A stretch of DNA of 64,000 bases, from positions 62,001-126,000 of the forward strand of contig JBAOIL010000015.1 in the NCBI GenBank assembly GCA_037044975.1, in the 5' to 3' direction. Below the pieces are notes generated by a model. It searched no databases, was not told where the DNA came from, and worked only from the letters and a program-made list of their open reading frames with translations. The stretch comes from JADLHS01 sp020848635. GTDB lineage: Bacteria; Verrucomicrobiota; Verrucomicrobiia; Limisphaerales; JADLHS01. The number at the start of each line of letters is the position of its first letter. Within the stretch, counting starts at the first letter, position 1. Position numbers and translations under genes: made by a program. Positions 51,400-59,999 of this stretch are shown one piece after another.

Positions 51400-52167
51400 A
51401 TGTTGATTCGAATCAGTCTAATCATTGCAATCCTCGCCGGATTGGCAGCAGGTGCGCTCAATTTTTTCAAGGTCAAGGAGAAGGTCGAAATTCTCGCTAC
51501 CGAACGCAACGAGTGGCATGGCAAGTTCGACAAGACCGACGCCGAGCTGACCACCACCAAGCGGGACCTGGCCAAAACCAGCAAAGAGCTCAAGGAAACC
51601 CAGGACACCCTCGCCGCCACCAGCAAGGAACGCGACACCGCCGTGGCCGAAGCCGCCAAACAAATTAAGAAGGCTACGGAATTTGCGGAGAAGCTGACCA
51701 AGACGACCGAGGAGCGCGATGCCGCCCGCGCGGATCTGGCCGCCTATGTGGGTACAGGATTCAAGCCGGAACAGATCTCCGCTTTGGGCAAGCAGATCGA
51801 CAAGACCCAGAAAGCCTTGGAAGCGATGGCGGACGAGAAGAAGATTCTGGAACGCGCCCTCACCCGCAAGACGGCTGAACTCGACCGCATCTTGGGCAAA
51901 TCAGAAACCATCGAAATGCCCGCTGCGCTCCATGGAAAAATTGTTGTCTCCGATCCGAAGTGGGAATTCGTGGTCATCAATGTGGGTGAGGACGAAGGCG
52001 TGCTGCCGTATGGCGAATTGCTCGTGAGCCGGGACGGGGTTCTGGTGGCAAAAGTGATTGTGCGCGACGTGCAGAAAGGCCGCAGCATTGCCAATCTGAT
52101 GCCCGGTTGGAAACTCTCGGATATTGCGGAAGGCGACCTGGTCATCCCGGCCCACCCGGCTTCGTGA
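51400..52167 (+). CDS. Membrane-anchored coiled-coil protein with beta-rich end
   Basis: A 255-residue protein. One N-terminal helix (IRISLIIAILAGLAAGALNFF) leads to a coiled coil (about 25-165, many E/K-T-x-x-x repeats such as LAKTSKELKETQDTLAATSKERDTA). A compact beta-rich end follows (GKIVVSDPKWEFVVINVGEDEGVLPYGELLVSRDGVLVAKVIVRDVQKGRSIANLM). That end resembles the MreC/secretion-adaptor beta barrels only loosely. The small lipoprotein gene overlaps its stop. Function unknown; an envelope or cell-shape role is only a guess. Confidence 0.7.
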   Translation: MLIRISLIIAILAGLAAGALNFFKVKEKVEILATERNEWHGKFDKTDAELTTTKRDLAKTSKELKETQDTLAATSKERDTAVAEAAKQIKKATEFAEKLTKTTEERDAARADLAAYVGTGFKPEQISALGKQIDKTQKALEAMADEKKILERALTRKTAELDRILGKSETIEMPAALHGKIVVSDPKWEFVVINVGEDEGVLPYGELLVSRDGVLVAKVIVRDVQKGRSIANLMPGWKLSDIAEGDLVIPAHPAS

Positions 52168-52340
52168 ACAACTCCCGCTCCATCCTGCTTCGCGGGTTGT
52201 CGGTTCTGCTGCTGCTGTTAGTCGCGATGGCAATCTGCGGCTGCGCCACGTCCGAACCCGAAAACGAATCAGTTCGGCCATGGAATGCTCCCAAGTCTTG
52301 GGAAAACGGCCTTCCGGCCGGCATGACCGAGGGGCGTTAA
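52164..52340 (+). CDS. Small lipoprotein (58 aa)
   Basis: A short lipoprotein whose GTG start at 52164 overlaps the stop of the preceding gene (GTGA), a coupled arrangement. The leader SILLRGLSVLLLLLVAMAICGC ends in a good lipobox (AICGC, lipid Cys about residue 27). The mature part is short and ends RPWNAPKSWENGLPAGMTEG. A similar RPWNxPxSWE end is a recurring form in small verrucomicrobial lipoproteins as I remember them. Role unknown. Confidence 0.7.
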   Translation: MNNSRSILLRGLSVLLLLLVAMAICGCATSEPENESVRPWNAPKSWENGLPAGMTEGR

Positions 52341-52360
52341 TCGCCTCAACTCTGGGCGGT

Positions 52361-53890
52361 CTATTTTGCCACTTCGACGCAACGCATCTCGCGGATGACG
52401 GTGATCCGAATCTGCCCCGGATACTGCAGTTCACTCTCGATTTTCGTTACGATATTCCGCGCCAGTGCAAAGGCCTGATCGTCGCTGACGGCCTGCGGTT
52501 GGACAAAGACACGCAATTCGCGTCCGGCCTGCACGGCAAAACATTTCTCCACCCCCGGGAACGAACCGCCGATTTTCTCCAGGTCTTCCACCCGCCGGAT
52601 GTAGGTCGTCATGCTCTCCGAGCGGGCGCCAGGGCGGGAGGCGCTGATGGCATCCGCCGCGCTTACGAGAATCCCGAGCGGCCCCACCGGCGGCACGTCA
52701 TTGTGATGCGAAGCCACCCCGTTAACGACCTCATCACATTCGCCGTGCCGTTTGATGATGTCCGCGCCCACGACCGCGTGCGGGCCTTCGATCTCGTGGC
52801 TGACCGCCTTGCCGATGTCGTGCAACAGGCCTGCCCGTTTGGCGAGGCTCACGTCCAGGCCAAGTTCGGCGGCGAGCAACGCCATCAGTTGCGCCACCTC
52901 GACCGAATGATCGAGCAGATTCTGCGCGAAGCTTTGGCGGTAATGGAGTCGGCCCAGCAGTTTGGTGATTTCCGGATGCATGGCCGGCAGGCCCGCGCGC
53001 GTCACCGCCTCATCCCCTTTGCGCGTAATGGTGTCTTCCATCTCCGCCTTGACCGCGGCGACCACCTCCTCAATGTGCGTCGGATGGATCCGCCCGTCCT
53101 GGATCAACCGCAACATCGCCTCGCGGGCGATCTCGCGGCGCACCGGATCAAAACCGGAGAGCAGCACCGCTCCGGGTTCGTCATCGATCAGCACCGTTAC
53201 GCCGGTCGCATTCTCGAACGCGCGGATGTTCCGGCCTTCGCGCCCAATAATGCGGCCTTTGATGTCCGCGCCTTCCAGCAGGATGGTCGTGGTTGTGTTC
53301 TGAAACGTCTGGTCGCCGGCGTAGCGCTGAATCGCCACGGTGATAATCTGGCGGGCCTTCTCCTCGGCGCGGGTCTTCGCCTCGTCGAGAATCTGGCGGG
53401 CGACCTTCGCGCCGTCGGCCAGGGCCTCCTGCTGAATTTCCTTTAGAAACTGGGTCCGCGCTTCGGTGGGCGAAAGGCCGCTGAGCTGCTCCAGTTGCTC
53501 GCGGCGCTGCTGGGTGAGGGCGATCAACGCCTGCTGGGCATTTTCCAGGGCGGCACTCTTGCGCTCCAGCATTTCCCGCTGCTGTTTCAAATCGGTCTCG
53601 GTTTCGATGACCCGGTTGAACTGGGAGTTAAGCAGCGTTTCGCGTTCGGTCAGGCGGCGTTCCTGCGTGGTGAGTTCGAGGCGGTGCGCGGCCAGCGATT
53701 GTTCAATTTGGGTGCGAAGCTGGAGCGCTTCCTGGTTGGCGACCGCACGAGTTTTTTCCAGTTGGGCGTCGGCTTCGCGGCGGCGGTCGTCCTCGCGACG
53801 GCGCGTGCGCGAATTCAAGACCATCGCGCAAACACCCGCTCCGGCAACGGCGCACACGGTCGCCCCGGCAATGTTGAAGACCAGACTCAT
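52361..53890 (-). CDS. rny: Ribonuclease Y
   Basis: A 509-residue endoribonuclease that starts mRNA decay. It has an N-terminal membrane helix (SLVFNIAGATVCAVAGAGVCAMVL), a long coiled coil (about 30-150), a KH domain (GADIKGRIIGREGRNIRAFENATGVTVLIDDEP) and the HD domain with HxxxHDxG-type residues (RQSFAQNLLDHSVEVAQL and AGLLHDIGKAVSHEIEGPH, then GVASHHNDVPP). It ends ...EMRCVEVAK, a common RNase Y end. The gene lies 18 bases after the 5-FCL gene in the same direction, so they may be co-transcribed. Confidence 0.95.
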   Translation of the reverse strand: MSLVFNIAGATVCAVAGAGVCAMVLNSRTRRREDDRRREADAQLEKTRAVANQEALQLRTQIEQSLAAHRLELTTQERRLTERETLLNSQFNRVIETETDLKQQREMLERKSAALENAQQALIALTQQRREQLEQLSGLSPTEARTQFLKEIQQEALADGAKVARQILDEAKTRAEEKARQIITVAIQRYAGDQTFQNTTTTILLEGADIKGRIIGREGRNIRAFENATGVTVLIDDEPGAVLLSGFDPVRREIAREAMLRLIQDGRIHPTHIEEVVAAVKAEMEDTITRKGDEAVTRAGLPAMHPEITKLLGRLHYRQSFAQNLLDHSVEVAQLMALLAAELGLDVSLAKRAGLLHDIGKAVSHEIEGPHAVVGADIIKRHGECDEVVNGVASHHNDVPPVGPLGILVSAADAISASRPGARSESMTTYIRRVEDLEKIGGSFPGVEKCFAVQAGRELRVFVQPQAVSDDQAFALARNIVTKIESELQYPGQIRITVIREMRCVEVAK

Positions 53891-53908
53891 TTCAGAACCG
53901 CGCGCCAG

Positions 53909-54487
53909 TCAGGTCTCGATCCAGCGCGTCGGCGTCAAGATGCAGTTCAAACGGATGTCCAGCGGCCCGACGGGCACGGCGTCCACAATTTGTTCGTCGA
54001 AGGCCACGCCGCACTTCGTGCCGCGCACGTCAGCCAGCAACCGGTCATAATACCCTTGGCCCCGACCGAGTCGCCCGCCGCGCGGATCGAAAGCTACCCC
54101 AGGCACGAGGACCAAGTCCAGCCGGTTTAACGGGACTTCCGGACAGTCAGCGGCTGGCTCCCGAACCCGGAACTTTCCACAGACAAGATCCTGATGAAGA
54201 TCGCGGACCTGACGTGCAACATACCCCTCGCTCGCAGAATCATAACGCGGCAGGCAGACCGTTTTGCGGGCCGCCAGGGCTTCCATCAGCAACGGCCAGA
54301 GATTAGGTTCATCCGCCAAGGGGGCGAAAAGCAGAACCGATTTTGCGTGGGCCCAGACAGATTGATGGCGGAGTTGCTCGCAAAACTTCCGAGCCGTGGT
54401 CGCGGGTTTATCCGCGGCAAAGGCTTGCATGCGGGCGCGGATTTCAGCACGCAAACTGGCCTTGGCGCTCTTCAGCGAGTCGGTCAT
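53909..54487 (-). CDS. 5-formyltetrahydrofolate cyclo-ligase
   Basis: A 192-residue folate enzyme (MTHFS family) that converts 5-formyl-THF to 5,10-methenyl-THF with ATP. It has K-x-x-L-R-x-x-I/M-like start (LKSAKASLRAEIRARMQAF), VLLFAPLADEPNLWPLL, DLVLVPGVAFDPRGGRLGRGQGYYDRLL (the conserved P-G-x-x-F-D-x-x-G-x-R-x-G-x-G-x-G-Y-Y-D motif) and the closing CGVAFDEQIVDAVPVGPLDIRL. Length and motif order match. It precedes rny. Confidence 0.92.
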   Translation of the reverse strand: MTDSLKSAKASLRAEIRARMQAFAADKPATTARKFCEQLRHQSVWAHAKSVLLFAPLADEPNLWPLLMEALAARKTVCLPRYDSASEGYVARQVRDLHQDLVCGKFRVREPAADCPEVPLNRLDLVLVPGVAFDPRGGRLGRGQGYYDRLLADVRGTKCGVAFDEQIVDAVPVGPLDIRLNCILTPTRWIET

Positions 54488-54735
54488 GGTAGAGGACGGA
54501 ACGGATTCACACGCCCAGGCTGGGCGGGCAGGAGGAAATTTTCAAACAATTTACCTGTAACATTCTCGTTCCGCGCTGTGGCCCCCATGTTTCGGCGGCA
54601 TTTCTGCGGGCTTTGGTTACCCCGGGGTCGCTTGGATAACGCCGATTGTCAGGACCTCCCCGGCAGGAGCTTGGTACAAATAGAAGGGGGACAGCGCTAT
54701 ATGCTGTCCCCCATGCCTGAGGTTTACTGCGGACG

Positions 54736-55926
54736 TCAGATTTTCTTTGGCAACGTTTTCCATGCGCCCTTCTTCGAGCTGCTCTTGACGCAGGTTTCGA
54801 CGAAGGCGATGCCCATCCAGCCATCCTCGATGTTGGCGTATTTTGAGCCGTCGCAGGCGAACGGTTTGCCGGCCTGCCACTTGCGCACGTCGGCTTCAAA
54901 GCAGCGATGCAGCCGGGCATAGGCATCATGAAAAGCTTCCGGATGTCCCGCCGGGATGGTCGGCTCGGCCATGAGGTCAGCGGGCACGTCCTTCGGCAAG
55001 AACCCGTCGCCCGGGGTGACAGCGCCGCGCCAATAGACCCGATCCGGCTGGTTCACCAATTGGATGGTAACGCACTCGGGGGTTTCTTGACGCCAGACAA
55101 GGGTGCCTTTGGTACCGGAGATCTCGATGCCAAGGTCGTTCTTGTGGCCGATGCAAATCTGGGAAGCGCGCACCAAGGCTTTGCCACCGTTGCTCAGGGT
55201 GCAATAAATGGTGAAGTGATCATCGAGCATGCGGCCTTGGACGAATGTTTCGAGCTGCGCGGAAACCTCGGTAACGTCCAGTCCGGTCACGTAACGGAGC
55301 TGCATGAGCGCATGCGTGCCAATGTCGCCGCCGCAGCCGGAGCCGCCGGCCAGCTTCGGGTTGGTGCGCCAGGTGGCCTGCATCTGGCCGGTCGCTTCAA
55401 GCTTGGTGGCCAGCCAGCCTTGAAGGTAGTAAGAGTCCACCCAACGGACGTCGCCCAACAAGCCGGCTTGCACGATGTAACGGGAGAACCGGCTGGTCCA
55501 GTGGCCGAGATAGGTGTGCGCCACGCCGAAGGGGATGTTGTGCTGGCGCACCGCTTTGACGAGCGCGTTTGCTTCCTTCAGATTCAGACAAAGCGGTTTT
55601 TCGCAGAACACCGGGATGCCGGCCTTGATGGCTTTCATCGCTGGGTCAAAATGCACATGGTTCGGCGTCACGATGAGGATATAGCCCAGCTTCTCGGCTT
55701 CGGGCAGGGTGGCATTGGCCGCGATCATCTCGTCGTACGAGCCGTAACCTTTGAGGGGGTAAGGCCAATTGGCCGCCTCCTCGAGGGCGATTTTGGGATC
55801 GGGGAACAACGCGCCCGCCGTCACCCGGCGCGTACCGTCAAAGTGAATGGCTTTTTGATGGGGATTGACGATGAAGGCACCTTTGCCCCCGCCGACCAAA
55901 CCGACGTTCATGGGTTTGTTTGACAT
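54736..55926 (-). CDS. Gfo/Idh/MocA family oxidoreductase
   Basis: A 396-residue NAD(P)-dependent sugar dehydrogenase-like protein. The Rossmann motif is NVGLVGGGKGAF (residues 7-18), the pyridine-nucleotide motif CEKPLCLNLKEA has the catalytic Lys, and the middle carries the GGSGCGGDIGTHALMQL segment typical of the C-terminal domain, with His as general base. No signal peptide is visible, so it is cytoplasmic. Substrate not predictable. The related gene at 56075-57244 is its likely partner in sugar oxidation. Confidence 0.92.
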   Translation of the reverse strand: MSNKPMNVGLVGGGKGAFIVNPHQKAIHFDGTRRVTAGALFPDPKIALEEAANWPYPLKGYGSYDEMIAANATLPEAEKLGYILIVTPNHVHFDPAMKAIKAGIPVFCEKPLCLNLKEANALVKAVRQHNIPFGVAHTYLGHWTSRFSRYIVQAGLLGDVRWVDSYYLQGWLATKLEATGQMQATWRTNPKLAGGSGCGGDIGTHALMQLRYVTGLDVTEVSAQLETFVQGRMLDDHFTIYCTLSNGGKALVRASQICIGHKNDLGIEISGTKGTLVWRQETPECVTIQLVNQPDRVYWRGAVTPGDGFLPKDVPADLMAEPTIPAGHPEAFHDAYARLHRCFEADVRKWQAGKPFACDGSKYANIEDGWMGIAFVETCVKSSSKKGAWKTLPKKI

Positions 55927-56074
55927 AAATAGTTGGGTTCTTTCGGTTCTTTAGTTTGTTTGCAATCGCCTGTTCCATTCACCGAGAACCCGTTGGGGCT
56001 TCAGGGTGAGAAGCAGTCCATTTCGGGCCAAGCCTAGACCAACGCCAAGTCGGTTCAAGGAGTTTATACCGCAG

Positions 56075-57244
56075 CTACAACTTCACCCACCGCCCCGTGT
56101 TGGCCGACTGTTCAACCGCTTCGAGCACCTGTTGATTCCTGAGGCCATCTTCGAAAGTCGGCGCCACCGGCTTGCCTTCCACGCAAGCGTTCACGAAGTC
56201 GGCCACCGCATGCACGAACGGATGCTCGTAACCCAATACATGCCCCGAACCCCACCAGGGAGCGATGTAGGGATGGACCCCGTTCGGTTGCGTCACCATA
56301 ATATCGCGGAAACCCTGCCGGTCTTTCGGATCATCGTGGTTGAAGAACTTTAGCCGGTTCATGTCCTCGAAATTAAAATACAGCGAGCCTTTGCTGCCGT
56401 TGATTTCAATCGCGATATGATTCTTGCGTCCGAACGCGGCGCGGGTGGCTTCGAGATTGGCCAGCGCCCCATTCTCGAAACGGCCAATGAAAGTCACGGC
56501 GTCATCCACCGTCACCCTGCCCCGCTTTTCGTTCACCTTGGCCGCCGGGTTCGCAGCCTTGCCAGGCTCGCCGGGCAACGGACGTTCCGGGATGAACGTC
56601 TGCATCAGGCCGCAAACTTCCTTGAATTCCCCGACGAGGTAGCGCGCCAGGTCAATGATGTGGGAATTGATGTCCCCATGGGCCCCGCTGCCGCTGATGG
56701 ATTTCTGCAATCGCCACTTCAGGGGAAAATCGGGGTCCGCCAGCCAGTCCTGGGCGTAACGGGCGTGGTAATGGTAAATCTGGCCGAGGGCGCCTTCGCC
56801 GATCATCTTCTTGGCCAAGGCGAGCGCCGGGACCCGCCGGTAATTGTGGCAAACCATGTGCACGATTTTCGCCTTCTGCACGGCGGCCAACATTTGCCCG
56901 GCCTGCTTGGTGGTCAGCGCAAGCGGTTTTTCACAAAGGATGTGCTTGCCGTTGCGGGCGGCCGCGATGGCAATGTCCGCGTGGGAATCGTTGGGCGTGT
57001 TGATGTCCACGACATCAATGAGCGGCGATTCCACCACATCCCGCCAGTCGGTAGCGGCGTTTTCCCAGCCGAATTGAATGCGCGCGGTCTGCACCCCGGC
57101 GGCGCTCCGACCGCAGATGGTATGCAGTTCCACGTGCGCTTTGAGGGGGAAGAATCGCGGCGCCTGACGCCAGGCATTGGAATGCGCCTTGCCCATGAAC
57201 CCGTAACCCACCATTCCGACGCGCAGAGTTTTGGCCATAAACAA
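56075..57244 (-). CDS. Gfo/Idh/MocA family oxidoreductase
   Basis: A 389-residue relative of the preceding gene, only moderately similar. N-terminal Rossmann motif VGMVGYGFMGKAHSNAW, catalytic CEKPLALTTKQ, and the SGSGAHGDINSHIIDLARYLVGE helix are diagnostic. The C-terminal part reads GSKGSLYFNFEDMNRL. It has no export signal. Its upstream promoter region is short (about 80 bases) and is shared with the divergent lpxD gene. A substrate such as a keto- or inositol-type sugar is suggested only by family. Confidence 0.92.
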   Translation of the reverse strand: MFMAKTLRVGMVGYGFMGKAHSNAWRQAPRFFPLKAHVELHTICGRSAAGVQTARIQFGWENAATDWRDVVESPLIDVVDINTPNDSHADIAIAAARNGKHILCEKPLALTTKQAGQMLAAVQKAKIVHMVCHNYRRVPALALAKKMIGEGALGQIYHYHARYAQDWLADPDFPLKWRLQKSISGSGAHGDINSHIIDLARYLVGEFKEVCGLMQTFIPERPLPGEPGKAANPAAKVNEKRGRVTVDDAVTFIGRFENGALANLEATRAAFGRKNHIAIEINGSKGSLYFNFEDMNRLKFFNHDDPKDRQGFRDIMVTQPNGVHPYIAPWWGSGHVLGYEHPFVHAVADFVNACVEGKPVAPTFEDGLRNQQVLEAVEQSANTGRWVKL

Positions 57245-57327
57245 ACTAGGGGTTGAATTGCTGTTGGCCGTCTTTATAGTTGTGAAAATTTTTCAAGTCA
57301 ACGGATGACTTGACCCCCCGCGAAAAT

Positions 57328-58356
57328 ATGTCGTTCACCGCCGCCGAAATTGCCCGCCTCCTGCAGGGGGAAGTGGTTGGGGACGCCCAAACCCCCCTCA
57401 AGAGCTTCGCCCTGGCCGACCGCGCCGAACCCGGCGATCTGACCTTCGCGGAAAATGAGGAATTCTTCGCCCGGGCCGAACAAAGCGCCGCTTCCGCCAT
57501 TATCGTGACCGGCGAACTCAAATCGTCGGTCAAAGTCCTGATCCGCGTAGCCAACGCCCGGGTCGCGTTCGCCAAGGCCCTCGCGCTGTTCTTTCCCGAG
57601 CCAACCCAGCCACCCGGCATCCACCCTAGCGCCGTCGTCGCGCCCTCCGCGCAGGTTGATCCCGCCGCCTACATCGGGCCGTACTGCGTCATCGGCGAGC
57701 GGGCGCGGATCGGCGCCGGGGCGGTTCTGTACGCGGGTGATTTTGTAGGCGACGACTGCCAACTCGGCGCCGGCGTGGTTTTGTTTCCAAACGTCACCCT
57801 GTATCCGCGCACCGAACTCGGCCTGCGTGTGCGGATTCATTCCGGCACCGTCATTGGGGCGGATGGTTTCGGCTACGTGCTGGATGCCGGCGCGCACCGC
57901 AAAGTTCCACAGATCGGGAATGTCATCCTTGGCGACGACGTGGAGATTGGCGCCAACGTGACGATCGATCGCGGAGCCCTCAAGCCCACCGTCATCGGCC
58001 GGGGCACGAAGATCGACAACCTCGTGCAGATCGGGCACAACGTGCAAATTGGCGAGCATTGCCTCGTCATCTCACAAGTCGGCATCGCGGGCAGTTGCGA
58101 ACTGGGCAACTATGTCATCCTTGCCGGTCAGGCAGGCATCAGCGGCCATTTGAAGATCGGCAGCCAGGCCACGGTCTCGGCCCAGTCCGGCGTGATGCAC
58201 GATATTCCAGCGGGCGAGAAATGGCTCGGCAGCCCGGCGCAACCGGACAAGAAAACCAAGCGCCAGATGCTCGCCATTCAGCGCCTGCCCGAGTTGATCC
58301 GGCGGGTCATGAGAATCGAAAAGCAGCTTGGCCTCGGCAACGAACCGGAGAACTAG
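57328..58356 (+). CDS. lpxD: UDP-3-O-acylglucosamine N-acyltransferase
   Basis: A 342-residue acyltransferase of lipid A synthesis. It adds the amide-linked hydroxyacyl chain from acyl-ACP. The N-terminal uridine-binding domain (MSFTAAEIARLLQGEVVGDAQTPL, LTFAENEEFF) is followed by a left-handed beta-helix of hexapeptide repeats (GPYCVIGERARIGAGAVLYAG). The catalytic His lies in VQIGHNVQIG, and GSPAQP is near the end. Start ATG 57328; an upstream TTG at 57310 is less likely. It shows the organism makes LPS, though lpxA is not next to it. Confidence 0.95.
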   Translation: MSFTAAEIARLLQGEVVGDAQTPLKSFALADRAEPGDLTFAENEEFFARAEQSAASAIIVTGELKSSVKVLIRVANARVAFAKALALFFPEPTQPPGIHPSAVVAPSAQVDPAAYIGPYCVIGERARIGAGAVLYAGDFVGDDCQLGAGVVLFPNVTLYPRTELGLRVRIHSGTVIGADGFGYVLDAGAHRKVPQIGNVILGDDVEIGANVTIDRGALKPTVIGRGTKIDNLVQIGHNVQIGEHCLVISQVGIAGSCELGNYVILAGQAGISGHLKIGSQATVSAQSGVMHDIPAGEKWLGSPAQPDKKTKRQMLAIQRLPELIRRVMRIEKQLGLGNEPEN

Positions 58357-58397
58357 CAATTCAAATTTCGAAATTCAAAATCAAGCGGCCGCCGGCG

Positions 58398-59918
58398 GTG
58401 GGCTCGGGCATATTGTTTTTTGCATTTGCAATTGGCTTCGCCGCCAGCGCGCTGGCGCAGTCAAACGCACCCACGGTTACGGTTGCCGAGCTGCGGCAGC
58501 GCCTCACCGAGCACATCGCCCAGCCGCGTTTCGCCGCCGCCACCTGGGGCGTGAAAGTGGTTTCGCGCGACAGCGGCCAGACCCTCTTCGAGCAGAACGC
58601 CGGAAAACTCATCAGTCCGGCATCCAACTGCAAACTCTACACCATGGCGCTCGCGCTCGACCAGCTCGGCGGCGATTACCGCATCCAAACCTCGCTCTAC
58701 GCCGCCGCGAAACCCGACCGGCGCGGGGTGCTCAAGGGCGACCTCATCATTTACGGACGCGGTGATCCGACTATCAATGCCCGGCTCAACGGCGGCGACA
58801 TTTTCCGCGCCCTTGAACCGCTCGTTGCTGTGCTCACCAACGCCGGCGTGCGGCGGATCCGCGGGGATTTGGTGGGCGACGAGAGTTTCTTCCAGGGTCC
58901 GCATTACGGTTCCGGCTGGGCTTGGGACGACCTGAATAATTATTACGGCGCCGAAATCTCGGCGCTCACAATCAATGACAACACGCTGCAGCTTTCCGCG
59001 ACGCCCGGTGCGACGAGCGGGTCTCCCTGCCAGCTCACGCTCTCACCCATGACGAGCTACGTAGTGTTGAGCAATCGTACACAAACGATTGCCGCCGGGG
59101 GCAAACGCGACCTCAATTTCCATCGGCCCCTCGGACAAAATGTCATCTATGTCACTGGCCAGATGCCAGTCGGCGACACCCCCTACACCGAGTACGTAAC
59201 AATCGCCAATCCCGCGGGTCTATTCGTAAACGTGTTCAAGGCCGCTCTTATCCGCCATGGCATCCGGGTGGACGGCAGGACCCGCACGGTGAACGGGTTT
59301 AACCCGCCTACGAAAGCGTTCGACAGCAGCCGGCTGGTTGAGCTGGGTTGGGTGAATTCGCTGCCAATGCGGGACCTCGTCCGGGAAGTACAGAAGCCAT
59401 CGCAGAATCTATACGCTGATCTGGTCCTGGCCCATATCGGGGCATTGGCGGCAGCCACCAATCCTCCGGGGTCTTCCGAAGAAGCCGGGATTCGCGAGCT
59501 GGAAAAGTTTCTGGCCAAAGCGGGCGTGCCACCCGGTGACGTGCGCTTCGAGGAAGGTTCCGGCCTTTCGCGGAACAATCTCGCCACGCCCAACGCCACC
59601 ATCGCGCTGCTCCAATTCATGGGCCATCACGCCGAAGCCGATGCCTACCTGAACGCTTTGCCGATTGCGGGCGTGGACGGCACGCTGCGCAATCGGATGA
59701 AGAACACGCCTGCCACCGGCAACGTGCGCGCCAAGACCGGCACGCTGCGCTGGGCCAGCTCGCTTTCCGGCCAGGTGACCACGGCGGCGGGTGAGCGCTT
59801 GATTTTCTGCATCATGTTGAACCGCTATGCCGCTCCGGACGCGGAGCACAGCAGCCGGGCGGAAATTGACCGGCTAGCCGTGATGCTGGCGGAGTTCGCG
59901 GGCCGCACCGACAAATAG
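58398..59918 (+). CDS. dacB: D-alanyl-D-alanine carboxypeptidase/endopeptidase (PBP4 family)
   Basis: A roughly 506-residue periplasmic serine peptidase of family S13 that trims peptidoglycan crosslinks. SxxK is S-N-C-K (Ser76-Lys79 by the GTG start), SxN appears as PSQN, and KTG in RAKTGTL. The signal peptide is FFAFAIGFAASALAQ. Start is uncertain: GTG 58398 gives a short leader, while a rare ATT at 58359 (right after the lpxD stop) would add a basic N-region. Same direction as lpxD with a short gap, so it may share its transcript. Confidence 0.9.
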   Translation: MGSGILFFAFAIGFAASALAQSNAPTVTVAELRQRLTEHIAQPRFAAATWGVKVVSRDSGQTLFEQNAGKLISPASNCKLYTMALALDQLGGDYRIQTSLYAAAKPDRRGVLKGDLIIYGRGDPTINARLNGGDIFRALEPLVAVLTNAGVRRIRGDLVGDESFFQGPHYGSGWAWDDLNNYYGAEISALTINDNTLQLSATPGATSGSPCQLTLSPMTSYVVLSNRTQTIAAGGKRDLNFHRPLGQNVIYVTGQMPVGDTPYTEYVTIANPAGLFVNVFKAALIRHGIRVDGRTRTVNGFNPPTKAFDSSRLVELGWVNSLPMRDLVREVQKPSQNLYADLVLAHIGALAAATNPPGSSEEAGIRELEKFLAKAGVPPGDVRFEEGSGLSRNNLATPNATIALLQFMGHHAEADAYLNALPIAGVDGTLRNRMKNTPATGNVRAKTGTLRWASSLSGQVTTAAGERLIFCIMLNRYAAPDAEHSSRAEIDRLAVMLAEFAGRTDK

Positions 59919-59999
59919 TCATCGCCGCGACGCGGCAGTTTCCGCTTCTCCTGACGACCAAGCTCCGATATAGGTTTCACCGCCGACCGCTCATTACTC

